Below are positions 20,786-29,620 of a stretch of DNA of 64,000 bases, piece by piece. The notes under the pieces were generated by a model. It did no database searches, was not told the origin of the DNA, and saw nothing but the letters and a program-made list of their open reading frames with translations. Origin of the DNA: an uncultured Bifidobacterium sp. (lineage in GTDB: Bacteria; Actinomycetota; Actinomycetes; Actinomycetales; Bifidobacteriaceae); NCBI RefSeq assembly GCF_949292005.1, contig NZ_CASEXV010000060.1:1-64000 (forward strand), given 5' to 3'. Position numbers and translations under genes: made by a program. Numbering within the stretch: the stretch's first letter is position 1; each line of letters opens with the position of its first letter.

Positions 20786-23700
20786 ACCGACTCCTTTCGC
20801 AGACGGGAGGACAATGGCATCGCGACAAGGCAGTACAGGATGAGCATTCCTCCCGTGACGACAAGCCACAGGCGTCGAAGGACATCCGCCTTCGCGGATT
20901 CGGCCGAACTCACCGAATGCGCCACGGACGATCCGATGGTATCGGTGACCCGGTAATAGACTCCCGCATCGTCGCTCACCACAACGTCCACGCCGTCGGA
21001 TGCCGTGATGTTCGTCGCCAGACGTTCGGCCGCCTTGGATGCCGATGAATCACTGGAGTCCGCGACCACATAGATGCCTCCGATCCCCCAGGCGGCGATG
21101 TCGCTGATCGCCGAATCATCCGTTCCGGCCAGTAACCGGGCAGCGGATTCCGATATGACCGATGTCGCCTGATCCGTCGTGGATGACAGCGCCAAAGCCG
21201 ACACCGCGGGAGAGGAATCCACAAGATCGCCGCGCGCCGTGCACATGACTGCGATATCGACGGTTGACGAGTTACGCGCCCTTAATGCCAGAACACGACG
21301 GCTGACGTTCCCGGACAGATAATCGCTGGCAATGATGGGAATCCCCTCCTCCGTCGTCGAAACTGACCCCCCCATGTCGCGTCCCATGCCGGCGATGAAC
21401 CACACCCCGCACGTCAATGCCAGAACAAGCGAGAGAATCGTCCGCATGGTTGTGGATATAGTCGACCGGCCCGTATTCGAACCAACGCGACCGGACGAAG
21501 GCAGGGACAACTGCGAGAACCTGCGGACGGCCCCTCCCGCGACCATGCAGCAGCAGGACAGCAATCCAAGCATCATCAGAGACACCCCGGGAAGAACGGA
21601 GCCGGCGACGGCTCCCTGAGATGACGAAGCCACTGCGATCCTGGAAGATGTCATCGCCAGCACCACTCCAACAAGAACAAGCATCCACATCATGCGCGAG
21701 ACCCTAAGCACAAAGGGCAGGACCAAGGCGAGCACCGCAATGGCGACCAACAGGAAGAGCAGCGCCACGGCCAGCACCCTCAACGCTCCGGCGGATCCCT
21801 CGACCATCCATGCCAGAGATCCGAGCCGCAGCCCGAAAGCGCGATCCATTATCCGCATCAGACCCAATGCCTTCGGTGAGCCATTGATGAGATGGTCCTG
21901 AATCATCACGTCGGAGAACAGCTGCCGGACTCCCCCGGACGAGACATTGGCCACGGCATAGACAAGGTTGGGCAGGACTACCGCCACCGCCGGCAACGGA
22001 ATCATCAGAAGCATCACCCGATGATCCCTGACCAGAATTATGAACACCATCAGAAGCAGTGACACGGCCACCACCATCTGGGGCTCGGACGCCACAACCG
22101 GTATGAAAGCCAGCGCCGCGCACGCGGCCGCCTGAACCGACGCTCGCGGGACCCGCGGATCCTCCGTGTGGTACATCCCGACCGCACGAAAAACGAAGGC
22201 GAAAGCGGCCGGCAGAAACATCATCACCACCAGCATGGGCAGATTCGCCGTCTGGTACGCTCCCATCAACGCGCCAATGGATACCCACGCCAGTCCGCCG
22301 ACGACACGGACGACATCCGACCGCGTGAACACACCAGCCAAAGCCCACATCGACAATGCGGAAACAGGCGCGGCGACGAAAAACAAGAGAGAGAGACCCG
22401 CGGCCGGATTTCCCCCACACAGAAGCGACGCCGCTCCCCACACCCACATCCACGGCGTGGACGGGACCGCCACCCCGGTCACACCACCCAGATACCACCA
22501 GTTGCCGGCCGCGTCCATGATCATCCGCATGGTCGCCGCCGTAGGAAGCAACTGTGAGGATATAAGGGAACCACCCGCCAGCGCCCCACGAAGGACGTCC
22601 CAACGCATGGCCACCACAGCCACGAACGCCACGAACGCCATGCCGGCCGCGCAGGAGGCTCGGACCACGGCACGATGATGCAGATGTCCCCGCGCCAAAG
22701 GATTCAACGTCAACGGCTGTGCATCCGATCGCAGAATCCGGCTTCTCGTACGCCACTGCCGCACCTGACGCCTTGTCGCGCGAAGCATGCGCAACCCCGA
22801 TTTGCCCACATTGGTCTGCGCCGACACACGTTTCCTGGCCCGAACGGCCGACGACAAATCACCCCATCCCCTCCATGGAAGAGAGATCCGACACCACGCT
22901 TCGTAGGGATGTTTGCGAAGCAGACACAGAACGGCCCGGAAAACCGACAGAAAAAGATCCAGAACCCACAGGAGCGGCCACCATTGGAAGGGTACATCCG
23001 TATACCGGTAGCGACGTGACGACAGCAGACGCTCATTAAGGGTGTTGAGCGGACTAAGCTCATCGACGGGATCTCCGCGCATGGAGCGAACACCCTCAAA
23101 GCGCGCGCGCCTATGTGCCGCGGCCACACCAGGAGCCACCACCACACGCCCTCCGGACAGGCACACGCGCCGGCAGAAATCATTTCCCTCAGCGAAGCTC
23201 CCAAACCAGGGATCCACGCCTCCAAACCGTTCGAGCGTCGTCAAAGGCACCAAGGCCCCCGCCAAAGACACGGCGAAAACATCCTGCCTGTCATCATATT
23301 GTTGCTGATCGGGCTCGCCATCGACCACCAACGACCTCGTGCCATGTCCGTAGGCGTATCCTCCCACGGAATGAAGTCCCGCCCCATCCCAGTCCAACTG
23401 CTTGACTCCAACGATGTCGGCTCCAGGGGTGTTGCTTTTCACATCCAGAAGCCTCTCAAGGCATCTCGGTCCCACGGGACGCGAATCATCGTGGAGAAGC
23501 CATAGAAAACGCACGGGACCAGGACGTTCAGCAACACCCGAGGCCGATATGGCCTCGGACACGCATTGGGAGAACGACCGCGCGCGCGGAGCCGGAGTAA
23601 CGACCAGAGATATCCCCCGCCGAACGACTTGGGAGGATCCATCCGATGAAGTCCCATAGGATACGACTCCCGACCCATCAGCATCACCGCCGAGGACGGT

Positions 23701-23940
23701 CCGGAAAGGAAGCCTCCCCGCGCTGGAATCATCGGCCGAGCAGTCCGCCATCATCACGATTCCCGGAAGCACGCTCTGCTCGAGCACGGCCGCAAGCGTC
23801 GCTGACACATAGCGCATATCCGCACCACAGGCGACGACTGCGGCCACCGAATCCTCGATGCGCTGATCACCGCGCATCACGAAAGCGGACGTCACGCGGG
23901 AAACCAACTCGGAAAGGTCAATGCTGTCTGTGGAGTGCAC
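20782..23940 (-). CDS. Giant GT2 glycosyltransferase with polytopic membrane region
   Basis: The 1052-residue protein starts with a cytoplasmic GT2 domain (about 20-300): 'WLLHDDSRP' is the metal/nucleotide-sugar Asp motif and 'GSFAEGNDFCRR' holds the 'ED'-type catalytic motif. A transmembrane part of roughly a dozen segments follows (about 410-800), then a soluble extracytoplasmic region (about 830-1010) and a last membrane helix near 1020. This architecture is the conserved actinobacterial GT2 that precedes DUF5719, and the donor and acceptor are unknown. I start it at the GTG at 23940: TACACT ends eight bases before it and there is no ribosome site. It is divergent from the first LCP gene. 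Confidence 0.82.
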   Translation of the reverse strand: MHSTDSIDLSELVSRVTSAFVMRGDQRIEDSVAAVVACGADMRYVSATLAAVLEQSVLPGIVMMADCSADDSSAGRLPFRTVLGGDADGSGVVSYGTSSDGSSQVVRRGISLVVTPAPRARSFSQCVSEAISASGVAERPGPVRFLWLLHDDSRPVGPRCLERLLDVKSNTPGADIVGVKQLDWDGAGLHSVGGYAYGHGTRSLVVDGEPDQQQYDDRQDVFAVSLAGALVPLTTLERFGGVDPWFGSFAEGNDFCRRVCLSGGRVVVAPGVAAAHRRARFEGVRSMRGDPVDELSPLNTLNERLLSSRRYRYTDVPFQWWPLLWVLDLFLSVFRAVLCLLRKHPYEAWCRISLPWRGWGDLSSAVRARKRVSAQTNVGKSGLRMLRATRRQVRQWRTRSRILRSDAQPLTLNPLARGHLHHRAVVRASCAAGMAFVAFVAVVAMRWDVLRGALAGGSLISSQLLPTAATMRMIMDAAGNWWYLGGVTGVAVPSTPWMWVWGAASLLCGGNPAAGLSLLFFVAAPVSALSMWALAGVFTRSDVVRVVGGLAWVSIGALMGAYQTANLPMLVVMMFLPAAFAFVFRAVGMYHTEDPRVPRASVQAAACAALAFIPVVASEPQMVVAVSLLLMVFIILVRDHRVMLLMIPLPAVAVVLPNLVYAVANVSSGGVRQLFSDVMIQDHLINGSPKALGLMRIMDRAFGLRLGSLAWMVEGSAGALRVLAVALLFLLVAIAVLALVLPFVLRVSRMMWMLVLVGVVLAMTSSRIAVASSSQGAVAGSVLPGVSLMMLGLLSCCCMVAGGAVRRFSQLSLPSSGRVGSNTGRSTISTTMRTILSLVLALTCGVWFIAGMGRDMGGSVSTTEEGIPIIASDYLSGNVSRRVLALRARNSSTVDIAVMCTARGDLVDSSPAVSALALSSTTDQATSVISESAARLLAGTDDSAISDIAAWGIGGIYVVADSSDSSASKAAERLATNITASDGVDVVVSDDAGVYYRVTDTIGSSVAHSVSSAESAKADVLRRLWLVVTGGMLILYCLVAMPLSSRLRKESV

Positions 23941-24173
23941 AGTTCTCAAGTGTACGCAACAACGGCAACGGGCGCCCGACACAGTCTCCCGCCCGCCTGC
24001 GATCCGCCTTTCAAACGGGCGCCGGAGGATGTGCATATCATCATCTTCACAGGTTCTTCTATAAATGTGCCGTAATATTTAGTGGTTTACTGCAGACAGA
24101 ATCAGGGAATCGGCTACGGAAGACGACCATGGAGCCCATGGTTCCCTGACCGCGCGAGAAGGAAGGCCGGACA
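23941..24173. promoter_or_regulatory. Divergent promoter region, GT2 versus LCP gene
   Basis: On the minus strand TACACT (23954-23949) could be the -10 of a leaderless GT2 message. On the plus side an A/T-rich patch (about 24058-24080, including TAATAT) probably holds the promoter of the LCP gene. I see no further gene here. Confidence 0.4.
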
Positions 24174-25589
24174 GTGGCATCCCATCGACGACACATCACC
24201 AAAGATCCGAATCTCAAAGGCTGGCGGACGTCGACCCCACGGCATAGTCACGCCTACCGGATCAGCCATCGCCTCGGCATCATGATCGCCGCAGCGCTCG
24301 CGGTGATCATCGTCCTTCCGGCCACGATCGCGGCGGCCGTGTGGGTGGATTTCGGAGCCTCCATCAACGCAAGCAAGGTCAATGTCATCGCGCAGTCGAC
24401 GTCCAGTTCTAGTCCCACCCTCGTCGACCCCAACGCCGGCAAAGCAATCAACATACTCATCCTCGGCCAGGACACCCGTGACGGCAGCGCGAACGCATCC
24501 ATAGGGGGAAGCAACGACGACGAATCGGGTCTGCACAACGCCGACACGACCATGGTGATGCAGATCAGCGCCGACCGCTCATACATCAATCTTGTGTCGA
24601 TTCCACGCGACTCGCTTGTCGACGTGCCCAGCTGCACAACCTCCAAAGGAACCATCTCCGCCCAATACAACGTGATGTTCAACTCGATATTCGCGAACGC
24701 GTGGGCCAAAGGCGGCGACCTCGCCTCCGCGGCAAGCTGTACGATGGCCGCAGTCAACTCGCTCACCGGCATGGACATCCAGAACTTCATCGTCGTCGAC
24801 TTCGCGGGTCTTCGCGACATGATCAACGCGATAGGCGGAGTGAACATCTGCATACCCGTCGAGACCAAAGACTCCTACACGGGCCTGAGCCTGAGCAAGG
24901 GACTGTATCATTTCAACGGAACGCAGGCCACGCAGTACGCGCGTATGCGCCACGGGACCGGCACCGATGGTTCGGACATCATGCGCACCACTCGGCAGCA
25001 GTATCTTGTCAAGGAGCTCATCAAGCAGGCCATGGAGAAGAACCTCTTCACCCAGACCAGCCAGCTCTATCAGCTCGCCAAAGCCGCCTTAAAATCATTG
25101 AACATCAGCAGCGGGTTGGCCAGCACGACCGTACTGGCCTCTCTGGCAATGAGCCTGAAGAACCTCGACACGTCCAAGCTCTATATGATGACCACACCCG
25201 TCACCGCGGCCCCCAGCGATTCCAACAGGGTCGTATGGTCGTCGGCCGCCGATGCCGTGTGGGGGAAGATGCGCAATCACACCGCCCTCACCGAGCAGAC
25301 GACGACCACATCCTCTAGCTCCTCGTCATCCTCGAAGTCCTCCTCCAGCTCCTCGTCATCGTCCTCCACCGCATCCTCCTCCAGCTCGGCATCGAGCACG
25401 GCCACGTCCACGGTGAACTCCAAGACAGGACTGATCACCAATTCCTCGGGGCAGCTCATCGACCCGAACACCAACGGAATAGTCGATCCTGACACCGGAA
25501 CGATACACGACGCCACCACAGGCCAATCCATCGGCATCGCCGACCGCTATCTCAACAGCACTATTTGTGCCGTTCCTGCGCAGGATTAG
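24174..25589 (+). CDS. LytR-CpsA-Psr (LCP) family protein with Ser-rich tail
   Basis: LCP proteins attach glycopolymers to peptidoglycan from lipid-linked precursors, outside the membrane. The 471-residue protein has one N-terminal membrane helix (about 36-60) and then the LCP domain: 'ILILGQDTRDG' near residue 100, 'ADTTMVMQI' near 123, 'SIPRDSLVDVP' near 143 with the Arg and Asp that bind pyrophosphate, 'INAIGGVNICI' near 220, and 'YARMRHGT' near 258. Beyond residue 380 lies a Ser-rich stretch and then a polar end with two Asp-Pro turns. GAAGGAAGG precedes the GTG start. A strong hairpin separates it from the second LCP gene. Confidence 0.93.
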   Translation: MASHRRHITKDPNLKGWRTSTPRHSHAYRISHRLGIMIAAALAVIIVLPATIAAAVWVDFGASINASKVNVIAQSTSSSSPTLVDPNAGKAINILILGQDTRDGSANASIGGSNDDESGLHNADTTMVMQISADRSYINLVSIPRDSLVDVPSCTTSKGTISAQYNVMFNSIFANAWAKGGDLASAASCTMAAVNSLTGMDIQNFIVVDFAGLRDMINAIGGVNICIPVETKDSYTGLSLSKGLYHFNGTQATQYARMRHGTGTDGSDIMRTTRQQYLVKELIKQAMEKNLFTQTSQLYQLAKAALKSLNISSGLASTTVLASLAMSLKNLDTSKLYMMTTPVTAAPSDSNRVVWSSAADAVWGKMRNHTALTEQTTTTSSSSSSSSKSSSSSSSSSSTASSSSSASSTATSTVNSKTGLITNSSGQLIDPNTNGIVDPDTGTIHDATTGQSIGIADRYLNSTICAVPAQD

Positions 25590-25607
25590 TCCCCGTATCT
25601 CGATTGA

Positions 25608-25640
25608 GGCCTCCACGCAGTGTAAATCTGTGTGGAGGCC
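25608..25640 (+). terminator. Hairpin between the two LCP genes
   Basis: A 13-bp stem (25608-25620 with 25628-25640; arm GGCCTCCACGCAG, one G-T wobble) has a 7-base loop. It lies 19 bases after the first LCP stop and 36 bases before the second start. No T-run follows, so it may terminate only partly. Confidence 0.6.
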
Positions 25641-25675
25641 ATCGCGGGGGAATCTTGACCACAGGGAGGATAGGA

Positions 25676-27052
25676 ATGACACAGGACGGCAACCCACCCA
25701 GCTTCATCCCCTCCTTGGGTTCCAGCAACGGCGACGACCATCACGTGGCCTCGGCCAGAGCTCCGCGTCAGAACACGCAATCAACTCCTCCGAGCTTCAT
25801 CCCCTCCTCCACCGGCCGTATTCCGCCGGCCACGGGAACGCAGCGCCGTTCCTCCACACGCAGCATGTCCAACCGTCAACAACTCTCTTATGGAGACTCC
25901 CCATCGGAGGGGGAATCCTCACAGACATCCAGTCCATCGTCCCGCCATGCCGTAGCCGAAGAGCCGTCATCCGGAAGAAGCGGCGGCAGAACATCCCGGG
26001 GCGGCACGTGCTCCACATCCCACGGTTCGCTCCAATCGCGCGGCTCGGCCGTGGCGTCCTCGGGACGCTCTCCTCATAAAGGAGGCGGAAACAAGCGCAA
26101 ACACCGAAACATCGGCAAAATCGTCGTGGCCGTGCTACTCGCCCTCATTCTGGCTTTGGGCATCTCCATCCTCGGCGCGTGGAACTGGGTGAATTCGCGT
26201 CTGGACAAGACATCGTGGCTTACAAGCATGTCATCCTCGACATCCTCAACGTCTTGGCTTCTTCTCGGGTCGGATGAGAGGGACGGCTCCGCGGGCGGAA
26301 CGTCAGGCGACACACCAGGGTCACGCACCGACACGATTCTGGTCCTCACCAAGCCGCGCAGCGGATCAAGCTCGCTCATCTCGATTCCGCGCGATTCCTT
26401 GGTGCAGGTCTCGGGAACATACATGAAGATCAATGCCGTCGCTGAAGTCGTCAGCCGTAAGGCGCTCGTCTCGCAGATCGAATCAATCACAGGACACAAA
26501 ATCGACCATGTCGCGGAGATCCGGTTCGGCGGACTTCAGAAGGTCGTCGACGCCATCGGCGGCGTGAAACTCTGCTACAACAGAACCGTCAACGACGCGG
26601 ACTCGGAGCTGACCTGGACGGCCGGATGCCATCAGGCCAATGGCAAAACCGCGCTGGCCTTTTCACGGATGCGGTATCAGGATCCCAACGGGGACTTCGG
26701 CCGCGCCGAACGCCAGCGGCAGGTGATCTCAGCCATTGTCTCCAAGGCCACATCGCGTGCGGTGCTCACCAATCCCTCCACCGTGAAGGCTCTGGCGACG
26801 GCAGGACTCGATTCCATGATCGTGGATGAGGACTCATCCCCCAAAACGCTGCTGTCAATGGCACTGGCGTTCCGTAGTTCTACCGGAAGCAAGGGAATAA
26901 CCGGAAGCGTGTACTGGACCAACCCGGACTACTACGTGGACGGCGTGGGTTCATCCGTTCTCCTCAATGACGCGAAGAATCTCAAGCTATTCAACTCCTT
27001 GGCGAACGGAACCCACAAATCAGGCGTTGTGGGGACTTTGGCGAAAAGCTAG
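25676..27052 (+). CDS. Second LytR-CpsA-Psr (LCP) family protein
   Basis: This is a 458-residue LCP paralogue in tandem with the first. An unusually long (about 145-residue) cytoplasmic N-terminal arm, rich in Ser, Pro, Gly and Arg, contains the repeated phrase 'PPSFIPS' at residues 7 and about 40. A membrane helix follows (about 150-170), and then the LCP core: 'WLLLGSDERDG', 'SRTDTILVLT', 'SIPRDSLVQV', 'DAIGGVKLCYN' and 'FSRMRYQDPNGDFGRAERQRQ'-type Arg residues. The long arm could be a regulatory or kinase-target region (inference). The frame is open further upstream, but AGGGAGGA fixes the ATG at 25676. Confidence 0.93.
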   Translation: MTQDGNPPSFIPSLGSSNGDDHHVASARAPRQNTQSTPPSFIPSSTGRIPPATGTQRRSSTRSMSNRQQLSYGDSPSEGESSQTSSPSSRHAVAEEPSSGRSGGRTSRGGTCSTSHGSLQSRGSAVASSGRSPHKGGGNKRKHRNIGKIVVAVLLALILALGISILGAWNWVNSRLDKTSWLTSMSSSTSSTSWLLLGSDERDGSAGGTSGDTPGSRTDTILVLTKPRSGSSSLISIPRDSLVQVSGTYMKINAVAEVVSRKALVSQIESITGHKIDHVAEIRFGGLQKVVDAIGGVKLCYNRTVNDADSELTWTAGCHQANGKTALAFSRMRYQDPNGDFGRAERQRQVISAIVSKATSRAVLTNPSTVKALATAGLDSMIVDEDSSPKTLLSMALAFRSSTGSKGITGSVYWTNPDYYVDGVGSSVLLNDAKNLKLFNSLANGTHKSGVVGTLAKS

Positions 27053-27126
27053 CGCGGAGAAAATCCGAAACCCGAGGAACTTTTGTCCGGGGCCGGGCCA
27101 CAAGTCCCCATTCATGTAATCCTCAT

Positions 27127-29157
27127 GTGGCACGGTCCTTTCGTCCACACCATCGTCTCCACATCGCGTCATATGTCTCCTTCGACGAATCTGTCAGCGT
27201 GGGAAGGACGACATCCGATCCGGAAGCGACGCCGGATTCTCGGCACTCAGTAATGATTTTGCGGGCTATCGCCCTTGTGGCACCTCTGCTCGGGCAATGC
27301 GCGCTTCTCATAGTGCTTCTTGTCCACGGAAACTGGACGTTCGCGGCCGTGTCGGCCACTGCCCTGCTGTCCTCCCTCGCCTGGGCACTGTTGAGAAGCG
27401 TTGACGGCAGGAATCAGAAAAGGCCCGACACCGCCGCAACATCCGGCATGCCCACACACCGGGCCCCAACCGTCGACGAGCCCCCTCCACCATCATCCCC
27501 ACCTCTTGAGGAGCTGTTGTCATTCGACGAGAACCCTCGGCTATGGTGGCGCGACGTCATGGCTCGATGGGCATCCAACAACGACCCGGAATCCACATCG
27601 CTCACCGCGACCATGGGTGTCAGCGACTCCGGCGGCCTGACCATCGATCTGGGAGTCCACGGCCCCCACGCTCTTGTCTGTGGCACGACCGGATCGGGAA
27701 AGTCGGTGGTTCTCCGAACGTGGTGTCTCTCTCTGGCCTGCCGGTACCCACCCTCACGACTTCACTTCGTCTTTCTGGATTTCAAGGGAGGTGCCGGACT
27801 GGACGCACTGGCGGAGCTACCCCATGCCGTGGGGAACGTCTGCGATCTTGATCTTCGCCATGCGAAGAGGGCATTGCGGGCTCTCGAGAGGGAATTGACA
27901 CGCCGTGAGCGGCTGGTGTCACGACATCGCGTCTCCGACGTGCGCCATCTTCCCATGCCGCCACCTACGATGGTGGTTGTGGTCGACGAGTTCCATGCTC
28001 TTCGCGGCCGTCTCCCCGGATACATCGATAGGCTGACGACCATAGCGTCCCTGGGACGGTCCTTGGGAATGCATCTGATCGCCTGCACGCAGAACCCTCA
28101 GGGACAGGTTGGTGCCGATATGAAGGCCAATCTGTCGCTGCACGTCTGCCTGCGGGTGAGGGACGCGTTCCAATCCGTCGAGATGCTCGGCGATGGAAGG
28201 GCCGCGAGAATAAGCCCACGCGCTCCCGGAATGGGATATCTCGACAACGGCGAGGACGTGACTCGCTTCCACTGCGCAGCCGCCCGCTCATCCACTGCCC
28301 TGGTGTCCGCCATACGGGTCGCGGCCGCGGTAACAGGCTCCCCACCCCGTCCTCAGTTATTCAGTCCACCACTTCCCTCGTCCATCAACCTCGAACGGAT
28401 ACCACACCCCGTCGGCGCGCGAAGCGATAGCGGCGAACCCCAATCCCACCTGGCACGCCCGCCATCCATCGTCGTGGGGGTGTGCGACGACGGCACACGC
28501 GTCTCACCCATGCGGCTGAGTTTGGATGGTGGCAACATCATGGTGGTCGGATCGCCGGGCTGCGGGAAAACAACCCTATTGGACACCATGATCGAATCGA
28601 TCCGACAGTGGTCGCTGACACGCCATGCCGCGGCGGCATCCCGCACTCCTCAGGTGATGGTCCTTGCCCTCACGGGGCACGGCGGAGACCCCGACACGAT
28701 GAGGCACCATGCCGCCACCGTCATGTCCCGGGCCGACGACGCGGTGGGGCATCGATTCCCTTCCACGCCGAATGACCGCCGCACCTCAGACACCACCCCG
28801 GACATCATGCTCGTGGACGATGCGGACCCACTGCTTGCCCCCCTCAGCTCGGATCCGCTCGCCAAAAAGGTCGCCGCAGCCTCGCACAATCCGCGCTGCA
28901 CGGTTGTCGCCGCCGTCAGCAGGCCGGAAAGATGCCGACTCGATGACGTATCCTGGACCATCATTTTCCCCACCGGTGACCGCACCACCGATCTGATGCA
29001 CGGCATCCCCTCCGTTCTCCTTGACGACCTCGATTCCGAAGACTGTTCCACCCCGGGGCGCGCGGCCATAATCCGTCGCGGAATGGCATGCATGGTCCAA
29101 TGCGCCGTCCCCCGTGAATTTACGTTGGGAAAAACTCTTGAAAAATCACGGGATTAG
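27127..29157 (+). CDS. FtsK/SpoIIIE-type double ATPase, EccC/EssC-like
   Basis: The 676-residue protein has two N-terminal membrane helices (about 42-80), a linker, then two P-loop ATPase domains. The first has Walker A 'GTTGSGKS' near residue 190 and Walker B 'VVVVDEFHAL' near residue 283, with 'FLDFKGG' between them as in type VII secretion EccC ATPases. The second has 'GSPGCGKTT' near residue 476 and 'IMLVDDADPLL' near residue 560 but is more divergent. EccC normally has three domains. No WXG100 substrate or other secretion gene is visible. The GTG at 27127 has TGTAAT six bases upstream and no ribosome site. DNA translocase versus secretion ATPase is undecided. Confidence 0.8.
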   Translation: MARSFRPHHRLHIASYVSFDESVSVGRTTSDPEATPDSRHSVMILRAIALVAPLLGQCALLIVLLVHGNWTFAAVSATALLSSLAWALLRSVDGRNQKRPDTAATSGMPTHRAPTVDEPPPPSSPPLEELLSFDENPRLWWRDVMARWASNNDPESTSLTATMGVSDSGGLTIDLGVHGPHALVCGTTGSGKSVVLRTWCLSLACRYPPSRLHFVFLDFKGGAGLDALAELPHAVGNVCDLDLRHAKRALRALERELTRRERLVSRHRVSDVRHLPMPPPTMVVVVDEFHALRGRLPGYIDRLTTIASLGRSLGMHLIACTQNPQGQVGADMKANLSLHVCLRVRDAFQSVEMLGDGRAARISPRAPGMGYLDNGEDVTRFHCAAARSSTALVSAIRVAAAVTGSPPRPQLFSPPLPSSINLERIPHPVGARSDSGEPQSHLARPPSIVVGVCDDGTRVSPMRLSLDGGNIMVVGSPGCGKTTLLDTMIESIRQWSLTRHAAAASRTPQVMVLALTGHGGDPDTMRHHAATVMSRADDAVGHRFPSTPNDRRTSDTTPDIMLVDDADPLLAPLSSDPLAKKVAAASHNPRCTVVAAVSRPERCRLDDVSWTIIFPTGDRTTDLMHGIPSVLLDDLDSEDCSTPGRAAIIRRGMACMVQCAVPREFTLGKTLEKSRD

Positions 29158-29172
29158 TGGTTATCTGATAAC
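29138..29172 (+). promoter_or_regulatory. whiB1 promoter with palindrome over the -10
   Basis: TTGAAA (29138-29143), a 17-base spacer and TTATCT (29161-29166) form a good promoter, overlapping the end of the FtsK-like gene. The perfect 13-base palindrome GTTATCTGATAAC (29160-29172) covers the -10 element and the likely start point, as a repressor operator would. Which protein binds is unknown. Confidence 0.55.
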
Positions 29173-29224
29173 GGTTCGATTTCATCCAAGGTCATCAGGG
29201 ATGACACAAGGAAGGCACATATTT

Positions 29225-29503
29225 ATGAGCAGTGCGTTTGATTGGCGCGCCAAGGCCGCCTGTCGCGACAAGGATCCCGAGCTCTTCTTTCCCGTGGGGA
29301 ACACCGGAGCCGCCTACCAGCAGATCGAGGAGGCCAAGGCGGTCTGCCGTACCTGCAAGGTTATTGACGCATGCCTCAAATGCGCTTTGGACACCAATCA
29401 GGATTACGGCGTCTGGGGAGGGCTGAGCGAGGATGAAAGGCGCGCCCTCAAGCGTCGTGCAATGCGCGCGCGGCGGTCGCAAAGCATGCAGATGCAGATC
29501 TGA
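29225..29503 (+). CDS. whiB1: WhiB1/WblE-type iron-sulfur transcription factor
   Basis: This 92-residue protein binds a [4Fe-4S] cluster through four Cys: residue 13 ('AACRD') and the C-x2-C-x5-C set in 'CRTCKVIDAC' near residues 41-50. The 'GVWGG' turn and basic tail 'RRALKRRAMRARR' follow. 'DPELFFPVGNTG' matches WhiB1/WblE closely, a nitric-oxide-responsive partner of the primary sigma factor that is essential in mycobacteria. GGAAGG lies nine bases before the ATG. The neighbouring pdtaS gene, convergent here, is also next to whiB1 in mycobacteria, which supports the WhiB1 assignment. Confidence 0.92.
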   Translation: MSSAFDWRAKAACRDKDPELFFPVGNTGAAYQQIEEAKAVCRTCKVIDACLKCALDTNQDYGVWGGLSEDERRALKRRAMRARRSQSMQMQI

Positions 29504-29544
29504 TACTTACTCAACAGCCATTCAGAGCGCGACGCTTGGGATGC

Positions 29545-29593
29545 CGATGATGCCCGTGAACGCTTCCTTCAGGGAAGGTCACGGGCATCATCG
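29545..29593. terminator. Bidirectional hairpin between whiB1 and pdtaS
   Basis: A perfect 15-bp stem (29545-29559 with 29579-29593; arm CGATGATGCCCGTGA) encloses a smaller inner hairpin. It lies between two convergent genes and can serve both. Confidence 0.75.
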
Positions 29594-29620
29594 TATCTGC
29601 GAACGCTTGATTGGCGGTGA

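Noticed and set aside
27127..29157. A type VII secretion locus
   Set aside because: Only an EccC-like ATPase is seen. No WXG100, EccB, EccD, EccE or mycosin gene lies in the window.
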